The notes under the pieces: model-generated
Databases searched by the model: none
Seen by the model: only the letters and a program-made list of their open reading frames with translations
Told to the model about the DNA's origin: nothing
Origin: Kordiimonas sediminis
GTDB taxonomy: Bacteria > Pseudomonadota > Alphaproteobacteria > Sphingomonadales > Kordiimonadaceae
Reading direction: 5' to 3'
DNA length: 64,000 nt
Assembly (NCBI RefSeq): GCF_014656395.1
Contig: NZ_BNCI01000002.1
Span: 1,302,001 to 1,366,000 of the forward strand
Shown: in pieces, positions 38,459-47,822 of the stretch
Position numbering within the stretch: position 1 is the first letter of the stretch
How the letters are laid out: each line of letters opens with the position of its first letter
Made by a program: the position numbers and the translations under genes

Positions 38459-40057
38459 ATGAAACCATTATCTAAATTACTGGCTGGCGCCTGTTTGCTG
38501 GCGTCGATGCAAGCATTCGCAGACGACGCAAAAACTGACATCCAACCACTGACCGGCTTGAAAGCCGAAGCTGCCAGCAGAATTGATAACATGCGCAAGG
38601 ACACGCAGGTCATCATCGATAAACTTTTTTCATTCTCTGAACTCGGTTTTCAGGAGTTTGAGACCCAAAAATATCTAACTGCCCTGCTGCAGGAAAAAGG
38701 ATTTACCATAGAAACCGGCGTATCCGGCATGCCGTCTGCATGGTGGGCCACATGGTCAAACGGCGAAGGCCCTGTGATCGCTTTGGGTTCTGACGTTGAC
38801 GGTATCCCTAAGTCCTCGCAAAAACCAGGAGTGGCGTGGAAAGAGCCACTCATAGAAGGTGCACCAGGTCACGGGGAAGGACACAATTCCGGACAGGCGG
38901 TGAATATTGTAGCGGCCATTGCGGTCAAAGAACTGATGGAACGCGAAAACATCAAAGGCACGCTGGTGATCTGGCCAGGCATTGCAGAAGAGCTTGTAGC
39001 AGCAAAAGCATACTTTGCCCGTGATGGCCGGTTTAAGGATGTGAACGCGGCGATCTTCACCCACGTATCAAGCAATATGGCCGTTGCGTGGGGTCCAACG
39101 CGCGGCACTGGACTTGTATCTGTCGAATATACCTTTGACGGCATAGCCGCACACGGTGCAGGCGACCCGTGGAAGGGCCGCAGTGCACTTGATGCGGTAG
39201 AACTGATGAATGTCGCATGGAACTTCCGCCGCGAACATCTTCATCCGCTCCAGCGGTCCCACTATGTGATCGTAGATGGGGGTGACCAGCCAAACGTAGT
39301 CCCGTCAAAAGCATCTGTTTGGTATTTCATCAGGGAAATCACCGCCAAAAATATCCGCGAAAACTTTAATACATTGCAGCGGATCGCAGAAGGCGCGGCC
39401 ATGATGACAGACACTACCATGTCCCGCCGGATCATTGGTGCCGCATGGCCCCGTCATTTCAACAAGCCCATCGCACTTGCAATGGCTGAAAACATCAAAT
39501 CTGTCGGCCTGCCGAAATGGACAGAAGATGACCAGAAATACGCTGTCGCATTGCAGGAATTAATGCAGGCAGAAGAAAAAGACGGATTGGCAACCGAAGT
39601 ACGCGGCATTATGGAGCCACCTGAAAAGCCTGTCAGTGGCGGGTCTGATGACATTGGCGATGTATCCTGGAGTGTGCCAACTGTAACACTGCGGTTCCCG
39701 TCCAACGTTAAAGGTCTGCAAGGCCACCACTGGTCCAGCGCCATGGCCATGGCAACTCCGATAGCCCACAAGGGGGCAACGGCTGGATCAAAGGTTGTTG
39801 CAGCAACGGTTATTGACATGCTGACAAAGCCTGACCTTTTGGACGAAGCATGGACATACTTTAAGGACGAGCAACTTAAAGACATAACCTATGAGCCGTT
39901 TATTTCTGCAACTGACAAGCCCGCGATTGAGAAGAACGAAGCAATTATGGCGCTGTATAAAGAGCAGTTAAAGAAATTCTATTATGACGAAACCAAGTAT
40001 GACAGCTACCTGGAACAGCTTGGTGTAGACTATCCTGCCCTGAAAAAACCGGAATAG
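38459..40057 (+). CDS. Exported M20-family amidohydrolase (AbgB-like)
   Basis: A 532-residue protein with a signal peptide (cleavage near AFA-DD, residue 22), so periplasmic. The M20D fold shows ALGSDVDGIP with a metal Asp, the GHNSGQAVNIVAA motif, the Glu pair in AEELVAAKA, and GDQPNVVP in the dimerisation lid. It resembles the AbgB subunit of p-aminobenzoyl-glutamate hydrolase and related peptidases, though AbgA/AbgT are absent. Substrate unknown. AGGGGGGA lies before the ATG. Confidence 0.88.
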   Translation: MKPLSKLLAGACLLASMQAFADDAKTDIQPLTGLKAEAASRIDNMRKDTQVIIDKLFSFSELGFQEFETQKYLTALLQEKGFTIETGVSGMPSAWWATWSNGEGPVIALGSDVDGIPKSSQKPGVAWKEPLIEGAPGHGEGHNSGQAVNIVAAIAVKELMERENIKGTLVIWPGIAEELVAAKAYFARDGRFKDVNAAIFTHVSSNMAVAWGPTRGTGLVSVEYTFDGIAAHGAGDPWKGRSALDAVELMNVAWNFRREHLHPLQRSHYVIVDGGDQPNVVPSKASVWYFIREITAKNIRENFNTLQRIAEGAAMMTDTTMSRRIIGAAWPRHFNKPIALAMAENIKSVGLPKWTEDDQKYAVALQELMQAEEKDGLATEVRGIMEPPEKPVSGGSDDIGDVSWSVPTVTLRFPSNVKGLQGHHWSSAMAMATPIAHKGATAGSKVVAATVIDMLTKPDLLDEAWTYFKDEQLKDITYEPFISATDKPAIEKNEAIMALYKEQLKKFYYDETKYDSYLEQLGVDYPALKKPE

Positions 40058-40072
40058 TTTCTTAAAGACTTA

Positions 40073-40100
40073 ACCAGCCTGCGTATTCCCGTAGGCTGGT
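40073..40100 (+). terminator. Hairpin after amidohydrolase gene
   Basis: ACCAGCCTGCG and CGTAGGCTGGT form an 11-bp stem with one G-U pair and a 6-base loop, 16 bp after the stop. No U-tract follows, so it is a terminator of the less usual kind or an mRNA-stabilising hairpin. Confidence 0.55.
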
Positions 40101-40256
40101 CATACCCCGCATATAGCTCACACTGTACCACTTGAGAAAAGCAAACATTGCGCTTTTCGCTTCAAGGCTTATATAAACATCACAAAGTCTGGCCCTTGCG
40201 CACCTAGCTTGTGCATATAGCAGCCAGCAGACCGCTTATATGCCGAAGGAGCCCTT

Positions 40257-41363
40257 ATGACTACTCGCTTCACCTTACCTTACTGGTATGATCTGCACAC
40301 CCACTTCAGACAGGATGCAACATTGCAGGCAACTGTAAAGGCGCACGTAGAGATGGGGTGTATGGGGGCGCTTGCGATGCCAAACACCAAGCCACCTGTC
40401 GGCAAAGTATTCGCGTCAGAAAAAGTAGCAGACTATATAAGTGTTGAAGAATACAGGGATGAAATCCTAAAGGCAGCGGACGGTGCATTCGAGGAGGTAA
40501 TCGTCCCCCTTTACATCACCCGCGACACAACCTCTGAAATGATTGAATCAGGCGCCAAGGCCGGCGTGCTGAAAGCCTGTAAATACTATCCACCCCACGG
40601 CACAACCGGCGCAGACTTTGGCGCACCATTTGATATGTTCATCCAAAATGGTGTTTTCAAAGCCATGGAAGAAACCGGCGTTACGCTGTGTATCCACGGG
40701 GAAGAACACGGCCTGGACGGGGACAGATATTTTGACCGCGCTGAAAATGCAGAAGAAATATTTTACCGTGAACAAATGCCGCGTCTGCTGGAACATTTCC
40801 CACGATTGCGTTTCGTTGGCGAGCACCTGACGACCAAAGTCGGGGCTGATTTTATCCTGGATGCGCCTGATCACGTAAAGGCCACAGTAACGCCCCAGCA
40901 CCTGATCTACACAGTTGGAGATCTGGTGAAAGGACTTAAATACCATTTGTATTGTTTGCCGCTGGTGAAGTTCGCAGAAGACCGTCAGGCACTGCGTGAT
41001 GCCGTTACATCGGACAGGAATACGAAGTTTTTCGCTGGCACAGATAGCGCACCCCACACACAGAAAACAACGCCTTGTGGCTGCGCCGCTGGTTGTTATA
41101 CCGGCGGCATTGCCCCTCAACTATATGCACAAGCCTTTGAAATGTGTGGGCTGGACCTTGCTACCACTGGTGCGCAGGAACGCTTTAAACGCTTCCTGTG
41201 CGATATTGGTCAAGGGTATTATAATCTGCCGGCACCTACCAAGGAATTCACCTTGGAAAAACAGCCAGAAACACTTTCAAACCTGCAGATTGACGGACAA
41301 ACCATTGTGCCGTTACCGCTTGGTATGGAAACTGATCTGCCCTGGCGTATTGCTGCACTGTAA
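40257..41363 (+). CDS. pyrC: Dihydroorotase (homodimeric, PyrC type)
   Basis: A 368-residue TIM-barrel amidohydrolase catalysing the third step of UMP synthesis. It has the metal pair DLHTHFRQD, the carbamylated Lys in KACKYYPPHGTT, a substrate His in CIHGEEHG, metal His in EHLTT and the Asp in FAGTDSAPHT. The short, E. coli-like form (about 347 residues) differs from the longer PyrC seen in many alphaproteobacteria. A good terminator follows. It is alone in its transcript. Confidence 0.93.
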   Translation: MTTRFTLPYWYDLHTHFRQDATLQATVKAHVEMGCMGALAMPNTKPPVGKVFASEKVADYISVEEYRDEILKAADGAFEEVIVPLYITRDTTSEMIESGAKAGVLKACKYYPPHGTTGADFGAPFDMFIQNGVFKAMEETGVTLCIHGEEHGLDGDRYFDRAENAEEIFYREQMPRLLEHFPRLRFVGEHLTTKVGADFILDAPDHVKATVTPQHLIYTVGDLVKGLKYHLYCLPLVKFAEDRQALRDAVTSDRNTKFFAGTDSAPHTQKTTPCGCAAGCYTGGIAPQLYAQAFEMCGLDLATTGAQERFKRFLCDIGQGYYNLPAPTKEFTLEKQPETLSNLQIDGQTIVPLPLGMETDLPWRIAAL

Positions 41364-41370
41364 ACAACGA

Positions 41371-41408
41371 AAAGTGCACGACCACAAAAAGGAACGTGCA
41401 CGTTTTTA
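41371..41408. terminator. Bidirectional intrinsic terminator
   Basis: AAAAGTGCACG and CGTGCACGTTTTT flank a 14-base loop between the convergent pyrC and response-regulator genes. Confidence 0.82.
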
Positions 41409-41415
41409 CGGCGAA

Positions 41416-41952
41416 TTATTTGGGGCGGGCTTCAAGGACCGCCTCGACTTCGCGGCGATCACTTCCTTCATACCTAACCTTAATACCACGCCTGCGATCA
41501 GGACCGTAATAATCTGAGGTGCGGACAAACACCCGCGGATGTTCCAAGTTAAGCTGGATATGCTTCATAATCGTATTAGCCGATACCGGCTTAACCACAA
41601 TGGCATCCACACCGGCGTTCAACATTTCGAAAAAAATATTTTCTTTGGGTCGGGAACACATTCCGACAAGAATGGCACCAGCGCTTGGGTTTTCCTCGGA
41701 AGTGCGCATGGCACGGGCAAACTCGCGGCCCCCGATGGGCTCCATGCCCCAATCTGCAATTACCACATCATATTTATGGCTTTTCAGATGCTCTAGCGCC
41801 TTTTTAGGATCATGATCAATAGTAATGTTTGTAATACCAAACGCCTGCAATTGCGAGGAATAAAGCCTGGACAAATGAAAGTCCGTATCTGCAATCATGA
41901 CCTGCAAAAACTCGACTGCTTTATTATTGATGACTTTTTTACTAGAAAACAC
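41416..41952 (-). CDS. Single-domain response regulator with GPDRR tail
   Basis: A 178-residue CheY-like receiver (about 16-125). The phosphorylatable Asp is in YDVVIADWGM, the acidic pair near MIADTD, and the switch Lys in DAIVVKPVSA. The C-terminal tail has SDYYGPDRRRG, a GPDRR motif often found after receivers in alphaproteobacteria, and a second basic part (GSDRREVEAV). No DNA-binding output is present, so it may act on a partner protein. No kinase gene adjoins it. A palindrome TGACAC-N5-GTGTCA lies 47 bp upstream. Confidence 0.85.
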   Translation of the reverse strand: MFSSKKVINNKAVEFLQVMIADTDFHLSRLYSSQLQAFGITNITIDHDPKKALEHLKSHKYDVVIADWGMEPIGGREFARAMRTSEENPSAGAILVGMCSRPKENIFFEMLNAGVDAIVVKPVSANTIMKHIQLNLEHPRVFVRTSDYYGPDRRRGIKVRYEGSDRREVEAVLEARPK

Positions 41953-41998
41953 GAAATTATCCTGAAACTTTATTTACTTTATAAACATACATGTACAC

Positions 41999-42015
41999 TG
42001 ACACCGATAGTGTCA
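41999..42015. promoter_or_regulatory. Palindrome TGACAC-N5-GTGTCA
   Basis: A perfect 6-bp inverted repeat around five bases, 47 bp before the response regulator and downstream of the ilvC terminator; an operator candidate. Confidence 0.4.
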
Positions 42016-42026
42016 AATAAAGATAT

Positions 42027-42053
42027 AAAAAAGTGGCCAAATGCATTGGCCAC
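42027..42053 (-). terminator. Intrinsic terminator after ilvC
   Basis: GTGGCCAA and TTGGCCAC form an 8-bp stem over ATGCA; on the - strand a run of six T follows. It closes the ilvBHC operon. Confidence 0.88.
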
Positions 42054-42086
42054 ATGAATAGTTTAAGTGCTTGTAAGGTCTACAGT

Positions 42087-43172
<1,086 letters not shown>

Positions 43173-43179
43173 TTAAATG

Positions 43180-43692
43180 TTACAGGCCAGTAGCACCGCG
43201 CGACAGAGCAACAGCCCCGGTACGCGCAACTTCTACAAGACCCAAATCTTTCATCAATTCGATAAAGGCGTCAATTTTACCCGCCTGCCCTGTCAATTCG
43301 AAGACAAAGCTACAGCTGGTGCTGTCGACAACCCGAGCCCGAAAAACATCTGCAAGCCGAAGCGCTTCCACTCGTTTTTCGCCTTCACCGGCAACCTTGA
43401 TCAGTGCAATATCGCGGCTTACATGAGGCCCCTCGATGGTCAGGTCAGCCACTTTGGACACTGATACAATCCGATCCAATTGAGCTTTAATCTGCTCAAT
43501 AATCATCCGGGTACCAGACGTCACAATCGTGATACGGGACCGCTGGCTCTCACTGTCAACTTCCGCCACGGTCAGGCTCTCAATATTATAGCCGCGGCCG
43601 GAAAACAGACCGATAACTCGCGCAAGCACCCCTGCTTCGTTATCCACAATCAGACTAATGGTATGATGTTCAATAGTTCCTGTTTCATTCAT
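43180..43692 (-). CDS. ilvH: Acetolactate synthase small subunit
   Basis: A 170-residue regulatory subunit. The ACT domain HTISLIVDNEAGVLARVIGLFSGRGYNIESL is at the N-terminus, followed by a second ACT-like domain. It binds valine and activates the large subunit IlvB. It lies 107 bp after ilvB and 73 bp before ilvC. Confidence 0.96.
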   Translation of the reverse strand: MNETGTIEHHTISLIVDNEAGVLARVIGLFSGRGYNIESLTVAEVDSESQRSRITIVTSGTRMIIEQIKAQLDRIVSVSKVADLTIEGPHVSRDIALIKVAGEGEKRVEALRLADVFRARVVDSTSCSFVFELTGQAGKIDAFIELMKDLGLVEVARTGAVALSRGATGL

Positions 43693-43799
43693 GGAACCAC
43701 ATCCTCTTCTTACATCGTATAGTTAGTTGAATTTCTTCTTATTCTTTTCGGAAGGCCTGGCATATGGCACCAAACCCTCCTGAATACTGGCTTTCCTGA

Positions 43800-45617
43800 T
43801 CAGACCATCGCGATGACGGAATCATCCTTTGGTTCAATCTCATCGCTGGACAGAATAATCTCGGTATGCTTAGCCCCTGCTGCAAACATCGGGAAGCAAT
43901 TCTCGAGTTTAGCAACGCAGCAATCAACGACAACAGGACCAGGAGTTTCAACCATTTTTCTGATGGTGTCATCCAGTTCATCAGGATGACTAACCCGAAG
44001 CCCCGTGCAACCATATGCCTCTGCCAGTTTCACAAAATCAGGCAAACTATCCGAATAGCTATGCGAATAGCGACCATCATAGTTCAGATCCTGCCACTGG
44101 CGCACCATGCCCATATATTCATTGTTCATAATGAAGATTTTGACATTGGCGTTATGCTGAACGGCTGTCGATAATTCCTGGATATTCATCTGGATAGACG
44201 CATCACCGGCAATACAGATGACCAAACGGTCTGGGTCGGCAATCTGTGCACCGACTGCGGCAGGGAAGCCGTATCCCATGGTTCCCAAGCCACCAGACGT
44301 AAGCCAGCGATTTGGTTTATCAAACCCGTAGAACTGGGCAGCCCACATCTGGTGCTGACCAACTTCTGTACTGACCACAGGGTCCAGATGTTTTGTTAAT
44401 TCATACAGTCGCTCTAGAGACTTCTGCGGCATGATAACATCGTCCTGATCTTTATAGGACAGACATTTACGATCCCGCCACCGTTCTATCTGGTTCCACC
44501 ACGGCGTCAGGTCTGGCTGTGTTTTGCTGCCATTCTGGGCATCCCATTCAGCCAGCAGCTGTTTCAAAATCACACCTGCATCCCCGACAATAGGCAAATC
44601 CACATGTACATTTTTATTGATAGAGGAAAGGTCAATATCAATATGGATTTTGAACGAACCCGGTGAAAACTGTTCAATATTACCTGTTACACGATCATCA
44701 AACCGCGCGCCCACGCATACCATAACATCACAGTCATGCATTGCGTGGTTTGCTTCCCAGGTGCCGTGCATGCCCAGCATACCCAGAAACTGTTTATCTG
44801 ATGCCGGGTAAGCACCAAGCCCCATCAGGGTATTCGTAACAGGCGCGTTGGTTTTCTTAGCCAGATCATAAAGACTTTTAGATGCCTCTGGCCCCGCATT
44901 GATAACACCGCCTCCTGTATAGAGGATCGGACGTTTTGCTTTGCGAAGCCGTTCGATGGCCACTTTAATAGCAGCATCCTCACCAACAGTCTGTGGGTGA
45001 TAGGTTCTGTGCTCGGCCTCATTAGGGCGGATATATTCTGCTTTTTCAACCTGAACATCTTTTGGCAGGTCAATAACAACCGGTCCCGGGCGACCATTTT
45101 CAGCAACCCAGAAGGCTTCATAAATAATCTTCGGTAGTTTCGCCGTTTCTTTCACCAGGTAGCTGTGCTTGGTGCATGGACGTGTAATACCCACGGTATC
45201 AGCTTCCTGGAAGGCATCATTACCAATCAGTGCGCGGGCAACCTGCCCTGTCAAACAAATCAAAGGAATACTATCAAGCATGGCGTCCGTCAGCCCGGTC
45301 ACGGCATTTGTTGCCCCAGGACCACTTGTCACAAGCACAACGCCAGGCTTGCCAGTTGTTCTCGCGTACCCCTCTGCTGCATGGGTTGCGCCCTGTTCGT
45401 GACGCACTAGAATGTGGCGGATTTTATTCTGCTTGAACAGCTCATCATAAATCGGCAGGACTGCGCCCCCCGGATAGCCAAAGATCGTATCTACCCCAAG
45501 CTCAGTCAGAGCCCGCACAATCATTTGTGCTCCGGATAAGATTTCACCTTTCTGCGTCGTCGAAGCATCGGTCGCAGCAGAGTCTGCGCTTGTGCTTTCT
45601 GATATTGTTGCCGTCAT
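43800..45617 (-). CDS. ilvB: Acetolactate synthase large subunit
   Basis: A 605-residue ThDP enzyme joining two pyruvates, or pyruvate and 2-oxobutyrate. It has the catalytic Glu region RHEQGATHAAEGYARTTG, the FAD domain and the ThDP motif GDASIQMN followed by EYMGMVRQWQ. I favour ATG 45617; an ATG at 45647 would add ten residues and begins next to a hairpin. First gene of ilvBHC, behind a strong promoter and a structured leader. Confidence 0.95.
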   Translation of the reverse strand: MTATISESTSADSAATDASTTQKGEILSGAQMIVRALTELGVDTIFGYPGGAVLPIYDELFKQNKIRHILVRHEQGATHAAEGYARTTGKPGVVLVTSGPGATNAVTGLTDAMLDSIPLICLTGQVARALIGNDAFQEADTVGITRPCTKHSYLVKETAKLPKIIYEAFWVAENGRPGPVVIDLPKDVQVEKAEYIRPNEAEHRTYHPQTVGEDAAIKVAIERLRKAKRPILYTGGGVINAGPEASKSLYDLAKKTNAPVTNTLMGLGAYPASDKQFLGMLGMHGTWEANHAMHDCDVMVCVGARFDDRVTGNIEQFSPGSFKIHIDIDLSSINKNVHVDLPIVGDAGVILKQLLAEWDAQNGSKTQPDLTPWWNQIERWRDRKCLSYKDQDDVIMPQKSLERLYELTKHLDPVVSTEVGQHQMWAAQFYGFDKPNRWLTSGGLGTMGYGFPAAVGAQIADPDRLVICIAGDASIQMNIQELSTAVQHNANVKIFIMNNEYMGMVRQWQDLNYDGRYSHSYSDSLPDFVKLAEAYGCTGLRVSHPDELDDTIRKMVETPGPVVVDCCVAKLENCFPMFAAGAKHTEIILSSDEIEPKDDSVIAMV

Positions 45618-45649
45618 CGAACCAATTCCAAATACATAAATAAACATGT

Positions 45650-45807
45650 CCGCTGCCGAAACAGCGGCTTAAAATAGCACCCCAATTTCATATTAATTGG
45701 GGGCGCTCAAAGGGCGCCCCCGGGGGGTGGGTCTCGTCACATTGAGTTCTGATATGAATATTATCAAAACCCGGTTGTTGGCACCTGGGCTGGCTTGGTA
45801 CCAACAA
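45650..45807 (-). promoter_or_regulatory. Structured ilvB leader with exclusive hairpins
   Basis: In the - transcript, an 11-bp hairpin starts near the 5' end (45807-45797 with 45785-45775). Then hairpin A, GGGGGCGC/GCGCCCCC (45699-45721), overlaps hairpin B, CCCCAATT/AATTGGGG (45680-45702); they share 45699-45702 and cannot form together. B is followed by TGCTATTTT. A last small hairpin, CCGCTG/CAGCGG, is at 45650-45667. No leader peptide with Ile, Val or Leu runs is visible, so control may be by another signal. Confidence 0.5.
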
Positions 45808-45811
45808 GCTA

Positions 45812-45840
45812 AGAATATTTTACAATAATTGCTCAGTCAA
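45812..45840 (-). promoter_or_regulatory. ilvB promoter
   Basis: TTGACT (45840-45835), 17-base spacer and TATTCT (45817-45812): a good sigma-70-type promoter overlapping the miaA stop, about 190 bp before the ilvB start. Confidence 0.6.
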
Positions 45841-46777
45841 TGTCTTTTTTAGTAATTTCATGCAATATTTCACAATATTTTGTTTCCATTTGTTGCGCGT
45901 CCACGCGATTCCAGTGAGAAAACTGGTTTCGGAACCATGTCAATTGACGTTTGGCAAATCGCCGTGTTTGCATTTTGCTATTTTCAATTGCATCCTCCAG
46001 GGACGAGTCGCCTTTCAGATACTCGATCAACGTGGGGACACCCAGTGCTTTCATAGACGGCAAATCAGCGGGCAGATCCCGCTCCAGAAAGGCCCGAACT
46101 TCTTCAAGCCCCCCTTCCTGCATCATTAAATCAAATCTAAGATCACAGCGCGCATATAACAAATCTCTAGGCCATGACAGCACGAGCTTCATAACATCCC
46201 CTTTTTGGTCCAATTCCCCCATAGGACCCGGCTTATGATTTTTATGAAACTCGCTTAGAGGCGTACCTGTAGCACGGTACACTTCAACCGCACGGCATAT
46301 GCGCTGACTGTCTGCACTGGCCAATCGTGCTGCCGTGGCGGGATCACACTCAGATAATTCTGCATGTAAATGGCCAGGCCCATGTAAGGCGCATTCATCG
46401 CGCACTTGCTGCCTGACTGCCGCTGGTATTGGCGGTATTTCTGCAAGGCCGTCCACAAGAACTTTAAAATACATACCAGTGCCGCCTACCACAATTGGCA
46501 TAACACCGTCGGCCCATGCTGATTCAATTTCGGCTACAGCATCTCTGCACCATTCAGCCGCCGAGTAGGCATCTCCACCATCAACCGTGCCGTACAAACG
46601 GTGCGGCACCTCTGCTTCTTCTTCCTTTGAAGGCCGTGCACTGATGACCCGCAAATCCTTATAAATCTGCATACTATCAGCGTTAATAATAACGCCACCT
46701 ATGTCATTTGCCAGCCGTAGCGCAAGAGAAGACTTGCCGCTAGCGGTTGGACCTGCGATAAGAATAACCCGCGTCAC
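45833..46777 (-). CDS. miaA: tRNA dimethylallyltransferase
   Basis: A 314-residue enzyme adding a dimethylallyl group to A37 of UNN-reading tRNAs. P-loop AGPTASGKSSLALRLA is at residues 8-23; NADSMQIYKDLRV, VVGGTGMYFKVL and the C-terminal MQTRRFAKRQLTWFRNQ match MiaA. It is divergent from serB, 38 bp apart. Its stop overlaps the ilvB promoter. Confidence 0.96.
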   Translation of the reverse strand: MTRVILIAGPTASGKSSLALRLANDIGGVIINADSMQIYKDLRVISARPSKEEEAEVPHRLYGTVDGGDAYSAAEWCRDAVAEIESAWADGVMPIVVGGTGMYFKVLVDGLAEIPPIPAAVRQQVRDECALHGPGHLHAELSECDPATAARLASADSQRICRAVEVYRATGTPLSEFHKNHKPGPMGELDQKGDVMKLVLSWPRDLLYARCDLRFDLMMQEGGLEEVRAFLERDLPADLPSMKALGVPTLIEYLKGDSSLEDAIENSKMQTRRFAKRQLTWFRNQFSHWNRVDAQQMETKYCEILHEITKKDID

Positions 46778-46815
46778 GTGTGGCCTCTCTATATAATAGT
46801 TACGGATTATCTTTT

Positions 46816-47715
46816 ATGTCTCTTGTTTTGACCCTGATCGTCAACCCCCTTGAAACCGAAATCAATCCCATCATTGATCATATCCGCAACCTGTTTAAGC
46901 ATGATGGAATGTCCGTCACTGATGTCAAGTCTCTGTCCGATGGGGAAGCAGTAGACATTTATTTCTCTGGCTACGACCTTAGTATGGCCCGGCAGATGAT
47001 CAACGCAGCTCTTGTAATGTTCACTGTCGACTATGCAGTTCAGCCAGTTAAAAGCCGAAAGAAAAAACTTTTTCTTGCGGATATGGACTCTACCATGATC
47101 ACGGTTGAGTGTATCGACGAACTTGCTGACTTTGCAAACATCAGGTCCGAGGTTGAGAGCATCACCGAAGCTGCCATGCGCGGAGAGCTGGATTTCAGCC
47201 AATCCCTAACCCGGCGTGTCTCGCTCCTGAAAGGGCTTGAAGAAGACATGCTGCAGCGCTGCTTTGATGAACGTGTTGAATTAATGCCTGGTGGCCGCAC
47301 TGTAATCCAGACGATGCGTAAACACGGTGCCTATACTGCCCTTGTCTCAGGTGGTTTTACATTCTTTAGCGGTCGTGTTGCCGATGCGCTTGGATTTCAC
47401 CAGCACACATCCAACACACTTGGGCTGATCGACGGCAAGCTGACAGGAACCGTTATCCCGCCCATTTGCGATGCCAACACTAAACTGGAAACATTACGCC
47501 AACTAAAACGTGATCACCATTTGCACTATGATGATGTGCTGGCCGTTGGCGACGGTGCTAACGACCTTCCTATGATCAAAGAAGCTGGCCTCGGTGTTGC
47601 CTATCATGCAAAACCTGTCGTCTCCGCCGTTGCAGATGCCTCTATCCATCACAGCGACCTTACAGCACTTCTGTTCATGCAGGGCTACCACCGGGATGAA
47701 TTTAGCCTGGCTTAG
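46816..47715 (+). CDS. serB: Phosphoserine phosphatase
   Basis: A 299-residue HAD phosphatase for the last step of serine synthesis. After an ACT-like N-domain (about 1-80), the catalytic Asp pair is in LADMDSTMI, the Ser in SGGFTFF, and GDGANDLPMIKEAG gives the metal site. I chose ATG 46816, with GGA upstream, over ATG 46780, which would overlap the miaA promoter area. Cytoplasmic; alone in its transcript. Confidence 0.95.
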   Translation: MSLVLTLIVNPLETEINPIIDHIRNLFKHDGMSVTDVKSLSDGEAVDIYFSGYDLSMARQMINAALVMFTVDYAVQPVKSRKKKLFLADMDSTMITVECIDELADFANIRSEVESITEAAMRGELDFSQSLTRRVSLLKGLEEDMLQRCFDERVELMPGGRTVIQTMRKHGAYTALVSGGFTFFSGRVADALGFHQHTSNTLGLIDGKLTGTVIPPICDANTKLETLRQLKRDHHLHYDDVLAVGDGANDLPMIKEAGLGVAYHAKPVVSAVADASIHHSDLTALLFMQGYHRDEFSLA

Positions 47716-47775
47716 TTCTTAGGACTGGTTACAGGACCAAGACGACCCACTTCCCGAAGTATGTTCCAGATACGA

Positions 47776-47803
47776 AAAAACCGCCCTCGAAGGGGCGGTT
47801 TCT
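47776..47803. terminator. Bidirectional intrinsic terminator
   Basis: AAACCGCCC and GGGCGGTTT form a stem over a small loop between the convergent serB and degP genes, flanked by A- and T-runs on both sides. Confidence 0.87.
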
Positions 47804-47822
47804 TTATTCTATGTATGGAAGA

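Noticed and set aside
40073-40100. Strong hairpin before pyrC as a pyrimidine-responsive attenuator
   Set aside because: It lies just after the amidohydrolase stop, 156 bp before pyrC, has no alternative pairing partner that I can see and no U-tract.
45775-45807. GGTACC-containing stem as a T-box riboswitch
   Set aside because: No T-box consensus, specifier loop or gene context of a Gram-positive type; only a simple 11-bp hairpin.
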